From positions 62,001 to 126,000 of the forward strand of contig JAXGZL010000001.1 of NCBI GenBank assembly GCA_040776985.1: a stretch of DNA of 64,000 bases. The letters are read 5' to 3'. Position numbers and translations under genes: made by a program. Of this stretch, positions 24,105 through 35,121 are shown in pieces (position 1 is the stretch's first letter; the number at the start of each line of letters is the position of its first letter). The stretch is from UBA6115 sp040776985. GTDB taxonomy: Bacteria; Bacillota; Clostridia; Christensenellales; Aristaeellaceae. The notes below the pieces were generated by a model that made no database searches, had not been told where the DNA came from, and saw nothing but the letters and a program-made list of their open reading frames with translations.

Positions 24105-25541
24105 TTACAACAGAATCTCCGCCGCCGCAACCTCAGAAGACGCCAATTTCGCCAGCATCTCGCCGCCCTCACCGGCCAGATAGTCCCGCACCTGCCTTTC
24201 GGCGCAGCCGGTGTAGTCCGCCGGGTTCAGCATGCCCTCCAGCTCCTCCTGGCTCAGGTTAAAGGCTGGGTCCGCCGCCACCCGCTGCAAAAGGTCATTG
24301 GGCTGGCCTTCTTCCTTCACCTTCCTGCCGGCGGCCACGCTGTGCTGGCGCAGCCTTTCGTGCAGCTCCTGCCGGTTGCCGCCCCGCATCACCGCGCGCA
24401 TCAGGATGTTCTCGCTGGCCATGAAGGGCAGCTCCTCCCGCAGGTGCTTTTCAATCATCTTCGGGTACACCACCAGGCCCTGGGTGACATTCAGGTACAG
24501 GTTCAAAAGGCCATCAGCCGCCAGGAAGCCCTCCGCCAGGGAGAGGCGGCGGTTGGCGCTGTCGTCCAGGGTGCGCTCCAGCCACTGGTTGGCGGCGGTA
24601 TGGTCCGCGTTTAAGGCGTTGCCGATGATAAACCGGGCCAGGGCGGTCATGCGCTCGGTGCGCATGGGGTTTCTTTTATAGGGCATGGCGGAGGAGCCCA
24701 CCTGGGCGGTCTCAAAAGGCTCCTCAATCTCCTTCATGTGGGCAAGCAGCCGGATGTCCACCGCGAACTTGGCAGCGGACTGGGCCAGGCCTGACAGGAA
24801 GTGAAGCACCCTGCTGTCCAGCTTCCTGGAATAGGTCTGGGAAGACAGGGCCACCGGGCGGTCAAAGCCCATTTTCCGGGCCGTCATCAGGTCCAGGGCC
24901 TTCACCTTTTCATAGTCCCCTTCAAAAAGCGCCAGGAAGGAGGCCTGGGTGCCGGTGGTGCCCTTGCTGCCCAGGGGGCGCAGATCCGCCATCAGGCTGT
25001 CCAGCGCCCGGGCATCCTCCAGCAGGTCCTGCAGCCACAGCGCCGCCCGCTTCCCCACCGTGGTGGGCTGGGCAGGCTGCAAGTGGGTGAAGGCCAGGGT
25101 GGGCAAGCCCTTGGTGCGGTCCGCAAAGGCGGCCAGCGCCCCCGCCGTCTGGGCAATGCGGCCCCGAAGCAGGCGCAGGGCATCCCGCAGAATCAGCACA
25201 TCCCCATTGTCCGTCACAAAACAGCTGGTGGCCCCCAGGTGGATGATGGGCGCCGCCCCGGGGCAGGCTTGCGCATAGGCCTTCACATGGGCCATCACAT
25301 CGTGGCGCAGCTGCTTTTCAAATTGGTCCGCCACCGCCAGATCCACCTCGTCCATCTGCTGGCGCAGCTCCTCCACCTGGGCGAAGCTTACCGGCAGGCC
25401 CAGCTCATGCTGGCACTCCGCCAGGATCACCCACATCTGCCGCCAGGCCCTGGCCCGGTGCTGCCGGGAAAACAGGCGCTGCATCTGCGCGCTTGCATAG
25501 CGGGCGGAAAAGGGGCTTTCATATTTCTCGTGCTGTTGCAT
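24105..25541 (-). CDS. purB: Adenylosuccinate lyase
   Basis: A 478-residue fumarase/aspartase-superfamily enzyme. It acts twice in purine synthesis, cleaving SAICAR to AICAR and adenylosuccinate to AMP, releasing fumarate. The signature SSAMPYKRNPMRTE (about residue 275) is the mobile catalytic loop with the active-site Ser. HLGATSCFVTDN (about 100) and THLQPAQPTTVGKRA (about 150) are the other conserved blocks. The start at 25541 (MQQHEKYESP) has AGGAGG six bases upstream. Purine genes purL and purD are 34 kb away on the same strand. Confidence 0.95.
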   Translation of the reverse strand: MQQHEKYESPFSARYASAQMQRLFSRQHRARAWRQMWVILAECQHELGLPVSFAQVEELRQQMDEVDLAVADQFEKQLRHDVMAHVKAYAQACPGAAPIIHLGATSCFVTDNGDVLILRDALRLLRGRIAQTAGALAAFADRTKGLPTLAFTHLQPAQPTTVGKRAALWLQDLLEDARALDSLMADLRPLGSKGTTGTQASFLALFEGDYEKVKALDLMTARKMGFDRPVALSSQTYSRKLDSRVLHFLSGLAQSAAKFAVDIRLLAHMKEIEEPFETAQVGSSAMPYKRNPMRTERMTALARFIIGNALNADHTAANQWLERTLDDSANRRLSLAEGFLAADGLLNLYLNVTQGLVVYPKMIEKHLREELPFMASENILMRAVMRGGNRQELHERLRQHSVAAGRKVKEEGQPNDLLQRVAADPAFNLSQEELEGMLNPADYTGCAERQVRDYLAGEGGEMLAKLASSEVAAAEILL

Positions 25542-25750
25542 GTAAACCCTCCTGTCTGATGCATAAAGCATAGCACCAGAAGTCCGCTTGGGCAATGTTT
25601 AGAAAAGACAGCCAGCGGAAGAGATAAGTCAATTTCATGAAATATTGGATGTTTTCCTGTCCCCGCCCCCTTGTCAGAACCCCTTTCATCGGGTAGGATG
25701 ATCATGATTGACAATATGCACGCGCACTACATGGAAAGGGGATGTTCCGG

Positions 25751-27811
<2,061 letters not shown>

Positions 27812-27817
27812 ACACAA

Positions 27818-28609
27818 TTGAGCAACGAATATCTGCCACATCTTTACATGATCTGCTATCCGAACTCCGCCCTGGTCCTGTCCCAGCTGGCGCCGGATGA
27901 TTTCGGATTCCGCTACAACTATGGCTCCGCCAGCTACTACTCGGGCAAGTTGATCTTTGCGGAGATTGACATCAACTATCGCAACCCCTACTTCCAGATT
28001 GACGACGCCCTGTCCCGCCTCAAGGCCCACAAGGACGGGCGCCCCAAGGCCACCAAGTACATCTCCAGCTACCGGGTGCTGGAGCACATCGAGATTGACG
28101 CCATCCAGATGCTCTACATCGCCAACGCGGATGGCAGCTGCTATCCCCTGCCGGCGGGGGACTTCACCCACCTGCCCGGCGGCAGCGACCTGCGGGTGTA
28201 CGCGGAACTGACGCCGCTGAGCATGCTGACCCTGTCCAAGTTCGGCATGGTGGAGTTTGGCAAGTGGTTTACCGACCCGGAAAATCCCATCGGCGTTCCC
28301 CGCCTGATGTACATGCAGGTCTCCCTTGACATCGACCACTTCCTGCACGAGTTTGAGGTGAACCCCCTGATGACCCCGCCCCTGGAAGGCGTTCACCCCT
28401 CCAAGCTCCGGGACGCCATCCTGGACCTGCGCAAGCGCAACAACAAGTACATGAAGGGCATCACGCTGGACACCGCCTTCACCAAGGAATCCTACCGCAA
28501 GATCCGCCACGGCTTCATGGTGGCGGACCAGAACAAGCAAAAATTCTTCCCCATGCCGGACCTGCGCGAGATCGAAAAAAACGACCTGAGGTTCTGGAAG
28601 GGGATGTAA
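27818..28609 (+). CDS. Conserved protein of unknown function
   Basis: 263 residues, starting with TTG at 27818 after GGGGGT. No signal peptide or membrane segment. It is rich in aromatic residues (HLYMICYPNSALVLSQ, FGFRYNYGSASYYSGK) and has a conserved-looking middle (FGMVEFGKWFTDPENPIG). The codon use matches the chromosome. It begins six bases after hppA and is probably co-transcribed, which is the only clue to function. I do not recognise a family. Confidence 0.7.
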   Translation: MSNEYLPHLYMICYPNSALVLSQLAPDDFGFRYNYGSASYYSGKLIFAEIDINYRNPYFQIDDALSRLKAHKDGRPKATKYISSYRVLEHIEIDAIQMLYIANADGSCYPLPAGDFTHLPGGSDLRVYAELTPLSMLTLSKFGMVEFGKWFTDPENPIGVPRLMYMQVSLDIDHFLHEFEVNPLMTPPLEGVHPSKLRDAILDLRKRNNKYMKGITLDTAFTKESYRKIRHGFMVADQNKQKFFPMPDLREIEKNDLRFWKGM

Positions 28610-28641
28610 GGCACTTTCGCCAAATCGTCTATAGGCACATG

Positions 28642-28669
28642 CTGGGGCCGCTGTAAACAGCGGCCCCAG
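28642..28669 (+). terminator. Hairpin after the hppA operon
   Basis: Arms CTGGGGCCGCTG and CAGCGGCCCCAG with a four-base loop, followed by TTTG. A weak T-run, but it sits 33 bases after the stop codon. Confidence 0.6.
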
Positions 28670-28677
28670 TTTGAGTG

Positions 28678-28705
28678 TCGACAAAGTGTCTGCGGACACT
28701 TTGTC
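28678..28705. repeat. Second hairpin, ACAAAGTGTC type
   Basis: GACAAAGTGTC and GACACTTTGTC around TGCG. It follows the terminator-like hairpin and precedes the REP-like repeats. Confidence 0.55.
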
Positions 28706-28713
28706 GTTTAGGA

Positions 28714-28846
28714 GTAGGGGCGATTATCAATCGCCCGCGGAAGGCATGAAACATGATCACGGGAAACATGGCCGTTTGCTTGCTGAACATACAAAAAGCG
28801 CCATCTGCAACAGGGCACACTGCGGGCGATTGATAATCGCCCCTAC
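28714..28846. repeat. REP-like inverted repeat pair
   Basis: A 25-base unit at 28714-28738 (core GGGCGATTATCAATCGCCC, itself palindromic) recurs as its exact reverse complement at 28822-28846. A related palindrome (GGCGATTATTAATCGCC) is at 28893-28909, enclosed by GCTCCTGG and CCAGGAGC arms. The 28610-29049 gap holds these and no gene that I can support. Confidence 0.75.
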
Positions 28847-29049
28847 CTCACCATTTAGGGACAGCGCATGCTCCTGGCAAACACCTTGTGGTGGCGATTA
28901 TTAATCGCCCAGGAGCACACCCCAGTTAAATCCAGCTATCCCCGCCGATCAACTGACTGATAAAACAGCAGTTCTTACTCATAAAAAAGATGTCAGTGCT
29001 TGTCAGCCGGGGGATGAACTATGGTCAGCTCCGAAAGGAGGTGATTTTT

Positions 29050-29607
29050 TTGTTTGAACGCTGCCGGGGCATCCCAGCCCTGGAGGTGGCAAGGAGCGAG
29101 GGCATGGCCCTCATCCCAAGGGGCAGGCGCCACTGGGCCCTTTGCCCGCTGCACGGGGAAAAGACGCCCTCCCTGATGTTTGATGAAAAGGGCAGGTGGC
29201 ACTGTTTTTCCTGCCAGCAGGGCGGGGACGCCGTGGCGCTGCTGGCCGCCCTTCGGGGCATCCGCCCTCTGGAGGCCGCCCGCATCCTGGCTGCTGGGCG
29301 CAAAGCCCCGCCACCAGACCGGATGGCGCCCAGGCGGGCCCAGGCCCGGGCCCTTAAAAACCGGGTGGAAGCCTGGTACAGGAGGGCCTGGGATGAAGCC
29401 TGCCTGGAGCGGGAAATCGCCCAGCAGCTCTGTCGCTGCCTGCCCCCCTCATCCCCCCGTTTCTATGCCGCCATTGCCCGGCGTTCCCAGGCAGATCTGC
29501 GCCTGGACAGCCTGCAAGGCATGAGTCTGAAGGACTGCCTGGAAGCCGCCCATAAAGCCCAAACCCAAAACAGAAAGGAGCAAAGGATTGACCCCGCAAA
29601 TGGATGA
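29050..29607 (+). CDS. CHC2-type zinc-finger protein (DnaG primase N-terminal domain alone)
   Basis: 185 residues. The zinc ribbon reads CPLHGEKTPSLMF ... WHCFSCQQGGDAVAL (about residues 31-62), the DnaG-type CHC2 fold that contacts template DNA. No TOPRIM catalytic domain follows; the rest is helical and basic (RMAPRRAQARALKNRVEAWY). The start is TTG at 29050, with a full AAGGAGGTGA eight bases upstream, which outweighs the weaker upstream ATG. It overlaps the next gene by 20 bases. Such truncated primase proteins with a DUF3987 partner belong to phages, plasmids and integrative elements. Confidence 0.8.
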   Translation: MFERCRGIPALEVARSEGMALIPRGRRHWALCPLHGEKTPSLMFDEKGRWHCFSCQQGGDAVALLAALRGIRPLEAARILAAGRKAPPPDRMAPRRAQARALKNRVEAWYRRAWDEACLEREIAQQLCRCLPPSSPRFYAAIARRSQADLRLDSLQGMSLKDCLEAAHKAQTQNRKEQRIDPANG

Positions 29608-31096
29608 ATACGATAAACTGCTTGACTACTACGCTTCTATCGATGCCCTGGACCAACCGGAAGCCAAGGCCCATCTGGCCCGGCTGCTGGAGGACCCCTG
29701 GCCTCCCATCAAAGCCCCGGCCCCTGGCCCCTTCCCCACGGATGCCCTGCCTGAACTGGGCCAGCGGATGGTGGAGGCGGTGGCCCAGTCCCTGCAGGTG
29801 GCCCCGGCCATGCCCGCCTGTTTCCTGCTGGGCGCCCTGTCTGCGGCGGCGGTGGGCCGTGCCCGGGTGATCATGGGCCCCAGCTATCAGGAGCCGGCGC
29901 AGCTCTACATCGCCCTGGGCGCCGACCCTTCTGAGCGGAAAAGCCCCTGCCTGAAGATGATAACCAGCCCCCTGCACGCCTACCAGCAGGAGGAAGCCCA
30001 GCGCCGAAGCGCCCTCATCAGGCAGGAGCAACTGCTGCGGGAAACCCGGGAGATTGCCCTGCGCCGTGCCCAGCAAAAGGGGGATGACAAGGAGGTGCAA
30101 CGTTTGGGGGAGGAACTGGCGGCGATGCCTGCCACCAAGCCCTTTGAGCTGATCCTCACCGATGCCACCCCCGAGGCCCTGGGACAGGCCATGGCCAGAA
30201 ATGAGGGGCGCATGGCGGTGATCTCCGGGGAGGGTGCCCTGCTGTCGGTGATGGCGGGCTGCTATGCCCAGGGCCCGGCCAACCTGGACGCCGTGCTGCA
30301 GGGCTATTCCGGAGAGCCGGTGTCCGTGGCCCGGGTGGGGCGGGCCCCGGTGCAGATTGAGGAGGCCGCCCTGGCCATCTGCCTGGCAGTGCAAACCGAG
30401 GTGATGGAAGCCTTTCTGTCCGACCAGCAGCTGCGCCAAAGGGGCACGGTGGCCCGGTTTCTGGTGGCAGAGCCAGAGAGCATGATTGGCCGCCGCCAGG
30501 TGATGGGCCCTCCTGTGGAAAAAGAGCTGCTGGAGGAATATGGCAAGCGCCTGAGGGATATTCTGCAGCTGCCAGCCCCCATCCCCTTAAGGCCCAATGA
30601 GGGGGCCAGGGCGGCCTGGCAGGCATGGGCAGAGGAGATTGAAAGGCGCTCCCGCCCCGGGGGGGATCTCCGGGGCCTGGGGGGTGGCTGGGAAGGCAAA
30701 CTGGCCGGCAACACCCTGCGCATCGCGGGCCTCCTCACCCTGTTTGAGTTTAAAGGCCTCACCATCAGGGAGCACAACATGCAGGGCGCCATCCACATTG
30801 CCCGCTGGTTTGCAGCCAATATGATCGCCCTTGTTGGCGCCCGGGAGCTGTCCAGCGCTGCTGAGGAGATGCTGCGCTATCTGACAAGGCGGGGGGAGCA
30901 GAGCGTGAGCATGGCCTCTGTCCGAGCAGGGCTTAAAAACCGCAAGCGCTTTTCCAGGGCAGAGGAGACCGAGCGGGCCTTGCAGGAACTGGCCGCAAAT
31001 GAGCTGGTGCGTCTGCATGACAAAGAGCAGGAAAGTGCTTATGGCCGGCCTTTCAAGCCCATGGTCTCCGTCCATCCGGATATCCTCAGTAGCTAA
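29588..31096 (+). CDS. DUF3987 (YfjI-like) replication-associated protein
   Basis: 502 residues. The segment FLLGALSAAAVGRARVIMGP followed by YIALGADPSERKSPCLKMIT resembles the P-loop-like region of DUF3987, where GxxGxxKS is usual; here it reads GADPSERKSP. Later blocks (VISGEGALLSVMAG, LQGYSGEPVSVARVGR, RFLVAEPESMIGRR) match the same family. The C-terminus has a winged-helix-like stretch (EEMLRYLTRRGEQSVSMASV). Members are presumed helicases or primase-helicase partners on mobile elements. The start is TTG at 29588, seven bases after AAAGGAG. The repeat array begins four bases past its stop. Confidence 0.75.
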   Translation: MTPQMDEYDKLLDYYASIDALDQPEAKAHLARLLEDPWPPIKAPAPGPFPTDALPELGQRMVEAVAQSLQVAPAMPACFLLGALSAAAVGRARVIMGPSYQEPAQLYIALGADPSERKSPCLKMITSPLHAYQQEEAQRRSALIRQEQLLRETREIALRRAQQKGDDKEVQRLGEELAAMPATKPFELILTDATPEALGQAMARNEGRMAVISGEGALLSVMAGCYAQGPANLDAVLQGYSGEPVSVARVGRAPVQIEEAALAICLAVQTEVMEAFLSDQQLRQRGTVARFLVAEPESMIGRRQVMGPPVEKELLEEYGKRLRDILQLPAPIPLRPNEGARAAWQAWAEEIERRSRPGGDLRGLGGGWEGKLAGNTLRIAGLLTLFEFKGLTIREHNMQGAIHIARWFAANMIALVGARELSSAAEEMLRYLTRRGEQSVSMASVRAGLKNRKRFSRAEETERALQELAANELVRLHDKEQESAYGRPFKPMVSVHPDILSS

Positions 31097-31099
31097 GGG

Positions 31100-31471
31100 A
31101 CTTATCGTCTGGTTTGGGGGACTTATCGTCTGGTGTACCAGACGATAAGTCCCCCCTCTTTTTGCAAGCAATATCAAGGCTTTTCCCCGGCAAGGCAGAC
31201 TTATCGTCTTATTTGTCTGGTCCCCCAGCGTATATTAAAATAAAGCCCCAAACAAAGAAGCCTGTTTAATTATTATTATACTATATTAGTATATATTAAC
31301 GATAAGTCCTTATACCCTTTCTGTCTGCCTTGATCTAAACACACACGCCCCCCAGCCAATTAAGACAATAAGTCCCCTCTGTCTGGAAAAACTCAATGTT
31401 TTCAATGCTTTTCGGCCAAGACTTATCGTCTGGTACACCAGACAATAAGTCAGGGAAACCAGACGATAAGT
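31100..31471. repeat. Iteron-like array of ACTTATCGTCTGGT units around an AT-rich block
   Basis: Full units in forward sense at 31100-31113, 31121-31134 and 31421-31434, and in reverse at 31137-31150 and 31458-31471. One-mismatch or partial units occur at 31199-31209 (forward), 31299-31307 (reverse), 31363-31373 (reverse) and 31437-31450 (reverse). Two pairs face each other across two bases, making near-perfect palindromes. Between them lies an AT-rich block (about 31229-31310). The layout resembles an iteron-type replication origin or a cluster of binding sites for the element's own protein. Confidence 0.8.
31116..31155. terminator. 19-bp-arm hairpin at the array's left edge
   Basis: GGGGGACTTATCGTCTGGT and its complement separated by GT, then CCTCTTTTT. 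It can act as terminator for the DUF3987 transcript as well as being part of the array. Confidence 0.6.
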
Positions 31472-31766
31472 CGCTTAATGGCTGGGAGCGTGGATATGGA
31501 TAAAATGTTGCGATCCTATATGAGAACGAATCTAAGAAAGCAATCAACAATGAGCAGTGTGAACGATCATTGCTCAATATCTTGCACGCCTCCCTTCATA
31601 ATGATATACTATACGTATAGAAATCAAGAATAGAATAAGTAAAGTCGGAGGATGGATAGAGTACACTGAAGTTCGCAACTTTGCCCAGGGTGAGGAGGAA
31701 TGGGCAAGCCACCGGGACTCCGCAACAATGGATGTTGCATAGACATTCACAAGGAGGAGAACCCCA
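31472..31766. other. Gap between the repeat array and the IS256 fragment
   Basis: AT-rich in its first half, with a TATACGTATA palindrome near 31610. It probably includes the left end of the IS256-type element, whose inverted repeat I could not place. No gene is supported. Confidence 0.4.
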
Positions 31767-32418
31767 ATGGCTCAAAGCAAGAATACCACGAATTTTGAAG
31801 GTTTACTATTCCAGTTCATGGACAGCCCTGATCCGATGCTCAGCATGCTGGAGTGGCTGTGCTCCAGGATGATGGAGGCGGAAGTATCCAGCAAGATTGG
31901 CGCCGACAAGCATGAACAAAGCCAGGAAAGAACCAGTCACCGTTGTGGATTTCGTCCGCGTCGCTTGGATACCCGTGTTGGGACGATGTATCTCATGGTG
32001 CCCAAGGTGAGAAGCGGCGGCTACATCCCCTTCTTTGTTACCGAGCGCAAGCGCAGTGAAGCTGCCTTGATCCAGGTCATTCAAGAGGCCTATGTGCAGG
32101 GTGTATCGACCCGGAAGATTGAGAAACTGGCCAAGAGTTTGGGCATTGAAGGCATCCCGCAGCCAGGTGAGCGAGATGACCCAAGGGTTGAATGAGCAGG
32201 CTGAAGAGTTCCGCAACCGTCCGCTGACGTCCAATGCCTACCCGGTGCTGTGGGTGGATGCGCTGTATGAGAAAGTACGCTACGCCGGCCGTGTGGTGAG
32301 CATGGCCATCCTGCTGGTTTGCGGTGTGAGCGAAGAGGGCAAGCGGGAAGTGCTGGCGATCGAACCGATGCTGGAAGAATCGAGGGAAAGCTACAAACAG
32401 TTGTTTGAGAAGCTGAAG
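31767..32418 (+). pseudogene. IS256-family (mutator) transposase fragment
   Basis: The first 130 codons give an IS256-type N-terminus (MLEWLCSRMMEAEVSSKIGA, RRLDTRVGTMYLMVPKVRSG, GYIPFFVTERKRSEAALIQV, IEKLAKSLGIEGI). Near 32155 the frame is lost; two missing bases, or one extra, would rejoin it to SQVSEMTQGLNEQAEEFRNR and VLWVDALYEKVRYAGRVVSM, which carries the first catalytic Asp. The gene stops at 32418, where an IS3-type element begins, so the second half of the transposase is gone. AAGGAGGAG precedes the ATG. Confidence 0.85.
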
Positions 32419-32494
32419 TGACCTGCCCCCCAATCCTTGTACCAGTCCGAGAGTTAGTTGAGATATAATCAACGAAACAGGAGGAACTGAAAAC

Positions 32495-32773
32495 ATGGCA
32501 AGGAAAGCATATGGGGTAGAACAAATCATTGTGAAGCTGCGGGAGATCGAGCTTCTATGCAATCAGGGCAACACCATTGCAGAAGCAGCGCGTCAGGCAG
32601 GGATCACCGAGCAAACGTATTATCGCTGGCGGAAAGAGTATGGCGGCATGAACAGCGCCGATGCCAAGCGGATGAAGGAACTGGAGAAGGAAAACGCCAG
32701 GCTGAAGAAACTGGTTGCGGACTTGAGCTTGGATAATGCGATTCTCAGAGACGTGAACTCAAAAAACTTCTGA
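32495..32773 (+). CDS. IS3-family transposase OrfA
   Basis: 92 residues. A helix-turn-helix (IAEAARQAGITEQTYYRWRK, about 28-47) is followed by a leucine-zipper helix (MKELEKENARLKKLVADLSL). It binds the element's ends and controls transposition. The ribosome-binding site is AGGAGG. Its end contains the slippery heptamer A AAA AAC at 32761-32767 in the right phase for a -1 shift into orfB. Confidence 0.9.
   Translation: MARKAYGVEQIIVKLREIELLCNQGNTIAEAARQAGITEQTYYRWRKEYGGMNSADAKRMKELEKENARLKKLVADLSLDNAILRDVNSKNF
32761..32767 (+). promoter_or_regulatory. Programmed -1 frameshift site of the IS3 element
   Basis: A AAA AAC in the orfA zero frame, two codons before the orfA stop. Slipping back one base leads into KKLLSPVKQRAAVAYVLEAH, the orfB domain. 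Confidence 0.8.
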
Positions 32774-33603
32774 GCCCGGTCAAGCAAAGGGCAGCCGTCG
32801 CCTATGTGCTGGAAGCACATCCAGTCACAGAGCGTCGGGCTTGCCGGGTGTTGAAGGTGAACCGAACTGCCTTCCGATATGAGCCCGTGCGATTACCTGA
32901 CGAGGATGAAGTACGGGCGGAGATCATCGAAAAAGTGAGCAATTATGGGCGAGTAGGGTATCGAAAAGTGACACACATGCTGCGCAACGACGGGCGCAAG
33001 ATCAACCACAAGCGGGTGGAGCGGATCTGGCGGGAAGAAGGGTTGAAACTGCCGCACAAACAGCCCAGGAAGCGGCGCTTGTTCCTGAATGACGGCAGCT
33101 GTATCCGGTTGCGACCGGAACACCGAAACCATGTATGGAGTTATGACTTTGTGGAAGACCGAACCATGGACGGCAGGAAGCTGAGGTTCCTCAACATCAT
33201 TGATGAGTACACCAGAGAGTGCCTGGCCAGTATCCCCAGGCGCTCCTGGCGGGGAACGGATGTGATGGAAGCACTTGCAGACATCATGATGCAGAGGGGG
33301 TGTCCGGAATACATCCGCAGCGACAACGGGCCCGAGTTCATTGCCAAGAAACTACGCGAATGGCTTTCAAGCCTGGGTGTTATCACGACCTACATCGAAC
33401 CGGGCAGCCCCTGGGAGAACGGCTACTGCGAGAGTTTCAACAGCCGAATGCGAGATGAGTTTTTGAACGGCGAATTGTTTGGCAATCTGTACGAAGCGGA
33501 GGTGTTGGCGAAACAGTGGAAGGATTACTACAACAAGGTCAGGCCTCATAGCAGTTTGGGCGGACGCCCACCGGCCCCGCAAAGCATCCTTCTGACGGCT
33601 TGA
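32767..33603 (+). CDS. IS3-family transposase OrfB (made as OrfAB fusion)
   Basis: The rve integrase domain. HTH_21 region (IEKVSNYGRVGYRKVTHMLR) near the start; DDE acids in VWSYDFVEDRT, IRSDNGPEFIAKKL and ENGYCESFNSRMRDE. The end (KVRPHSSLGGRPPAPQ) is the usual rve_3 tail. The first ATG in frame is at 32806, but the domain starts upstream, at the frameshift. It is intact, so this element may be active. Confidence 0.88.
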   Translation, partial: LLSPVKQRAAVAYVLEAHPVTERRACRVLKVNRTAFRYEPVRLPDEDEVRAEIIEKVSNYGRVGYRKVTHMLRNDGRKINHKRVERIWREEGLKLPHKQPRKRRLFLNDGSCIRLRPEHRNHVWSYDFVEDRTMDGRKLRFLNIIDEYTRECLASIPRRSWRGTDVMEALADIMMQRGCPEYIRSDNGPEFIAKKLREWLSSLGVITTYIEPGSPWENGYCESFNSRMRDEFLNGELFGNLYEAEVLAKQWKDYYNKVRPHSSLGGRPPAPQSILLTA

Positions 33604-33791
33604 GGAGCAAAACACAGCCTGCCTCACCGTTCAAGGGTGGCGAACCTGTGGTTCACCATGAACGCGCTGCGCGCGCCCTTGAGCGCCTCGGCATCCTGTG
33701 TTACGATGTGGCCAAGCCTATGAAGGAATGCGGGTGCCAGGAAACGGTCTTTACTAACTCACTGGTTGGTACAAAGACTGGGGGCAGACCA

Positions 33792-34340
33792 CAACAGCGT
33801 GAGCAATGATTTCATTCGTGTCATAGCCGCGGTCTGCCAGCAACGCTTCAGCGGATATTCCCTCAATCAAATGGACAGCTTCCTTGCAATCAGCTCGGGT
33901 ACCTTTTGTAACAAGAATTCGGACTGGCATACCATTCGCATCCACGGCCAAATGTATTTTGCTGTTGAGCCCCCTTTTGTGCGGGACATGTCCTGATTCC
34001 CACCCCTTGCACCCGCTGCGTGCGGATGAACTTTGACATGGCTTGCGTCAATCATCAGCCATTCGTAATCCGGATCCTGGATAAGAACTTCCAATATTCT
34101 TTCCCAGATACCGTTCCTGCGCCATCGGATGAACCGCTGATGGATCGTGCCCCACTTGCCATAATCCGGAGGTAAATCCCGCCAAGGCGCGCCGGTCCGG
34201 ATGACCCAGAATACACCATTGATAAACCTTCTGTTGTCCTGCGCAATCCCTCCCCATTGTCCTCGCTGCCCCGGTAGGTTAGGCTCCAGTAATGTCCATA
34301 CGGAATCGCTCATATCGTGTCGGTGATAAGCAGCGGTCAT
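33792..34340 (-). pseudogene. IS5-family transposase, truncated
   Basis: Frame A (34340 down to 33867) is complete. Frame B ends after RGYDTNEIIAHAV, so the catalytic Glu region is missing and the protein cannot work. Its sequence identity to copy 1 over frame A shows that the two copies separated recently. Confidence 0.9.
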
Positions 34341-34399
34341 CGCTTAAGTCCCCTTTCAGTGATGACACCATTATATCACAATTCTCGTGTAGACACTAT
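33792..34399 (-). mobile_element. IS5-family element, copy 2, 3'-truncated
   Basis: The transposase-start end (CTCGTGTAGACACTAT, then CTAG at 34400-34403) is intact. The other end is lost at 33792, where the IS3 element begins. Frame A is identical in translation to copy 1. Confidence 0.9.
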
Positions 34400-34418
34400 C
34401 TAGCGAGGTTTAAAAAAA

Positions 34419-34751
34419 CTAAGACAGTAGCGTTTCTTTTATATCATCAAAATGCTTCTTAACATCTTCTGACTGCTTATCTAATCCTATGAGGATTGCA
34501 CCACCTACCATGGACAATATGCTAGAGATGACACAGGCACCAGAAGCAACTGCAAAAGCAGTAAAGTATGTGCCATTGATAATATAGTTGTAGGCATCAC
34601 CACCTACATAGGCGTTTTCACTTCTGGAATAATAAGAGGTGTTGCCCTTGCTGTATTGTGTGTACTTGTTTGCAGCAGTGCTGGCAAATACCAAGCCACC
34701 AATCAAGAAAACAAAAGCAACGAAAACCAACAACCAACCCATGTTTTTCAT
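34419..34751 (-). CDS. Small two-helix membrane protein, unknown
   Basis: 110 residues. Hydrophobic segments at about 5-25 (GWLLVFVAFVFLIGGLVFAS) and 65-90 (YFTAFAVASGACVISSILSM). The part between is polar with many Tyr and Asn (KYTQYSKGNTSYYSRSENAY) and probably lies outside. The C-terminus is charged and cytosolic. Base composition is AT-rich, unlike asnA next door, so it probably arrived with the mobile region. The function is unknown to me. Confidence 0.65.
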   Translation of the reverse strand: MKNMGWLLVFVAFVFLIGGLVFASTAANKYTQYSKGNTSYYSRSENAYVGGDAYNYIINGTYFTAFAVASGACVISSILSMVGGAILIGLDKQSEDVKKHFDDIKETLLS

Positions 34752-35121
34752 AATATGTGCCCCCTACTTTTTAACCTTAACATACCATCTGATATCCAGA
34801 AACAACCGCAAAAGGCCTACTATCCTTGCGTGTAAACGAAACCATTACAAATCATTACACAAGTTTGCTGGCGGATTATTGTCTTATTCGCCCCAAAACT
34901 ACCTTTAAGCCATCTAATATGTAGACGAAACTTTTGGCATCTTCTAATCTATGTGCTTAGTAAAAAGTCATATATAGTCTATGTTATCTCTATGACCGCT
35001 CCCTTGTAGTTTCTTACAAACCGGTGATATAAGTATCATTATCCATAAAACCACATTGGGCAAACCTCATTTTTCAGAACTTCGAAAGAATCAGGCGATT
35101 TCAACAGTGGCTCTTTTGGTA
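34752..35121. other. AT-rich intergenic stretch
   Basis: Upstream of the small membrane protein and downstream of asnA. I see no gene, RNA or convincing repeat in it. Confidence 0.5.

Larger units (their letters stand above)
32419..33791 (+). mobile_element. IS3-family element (1373 bp)
   Basis: The left end begins TGACCTGCCCCCCAATC and the right end, read inward, TGGTCTGCCCCCAGTC; both continue to TTGTACCA. It carries orfA and orfB. The left neighbour is the IS256 fragment, the right neighbour an IS5 fragment, and I see no matching target duplication. Confidence 0.85.

Noticed and set aside
31100..31471. A CRISPR array
   Set aside because: Repeats are 14 bases, in both orientations and unevenly spaced, with no cas genes; they fit iterons or operators better.
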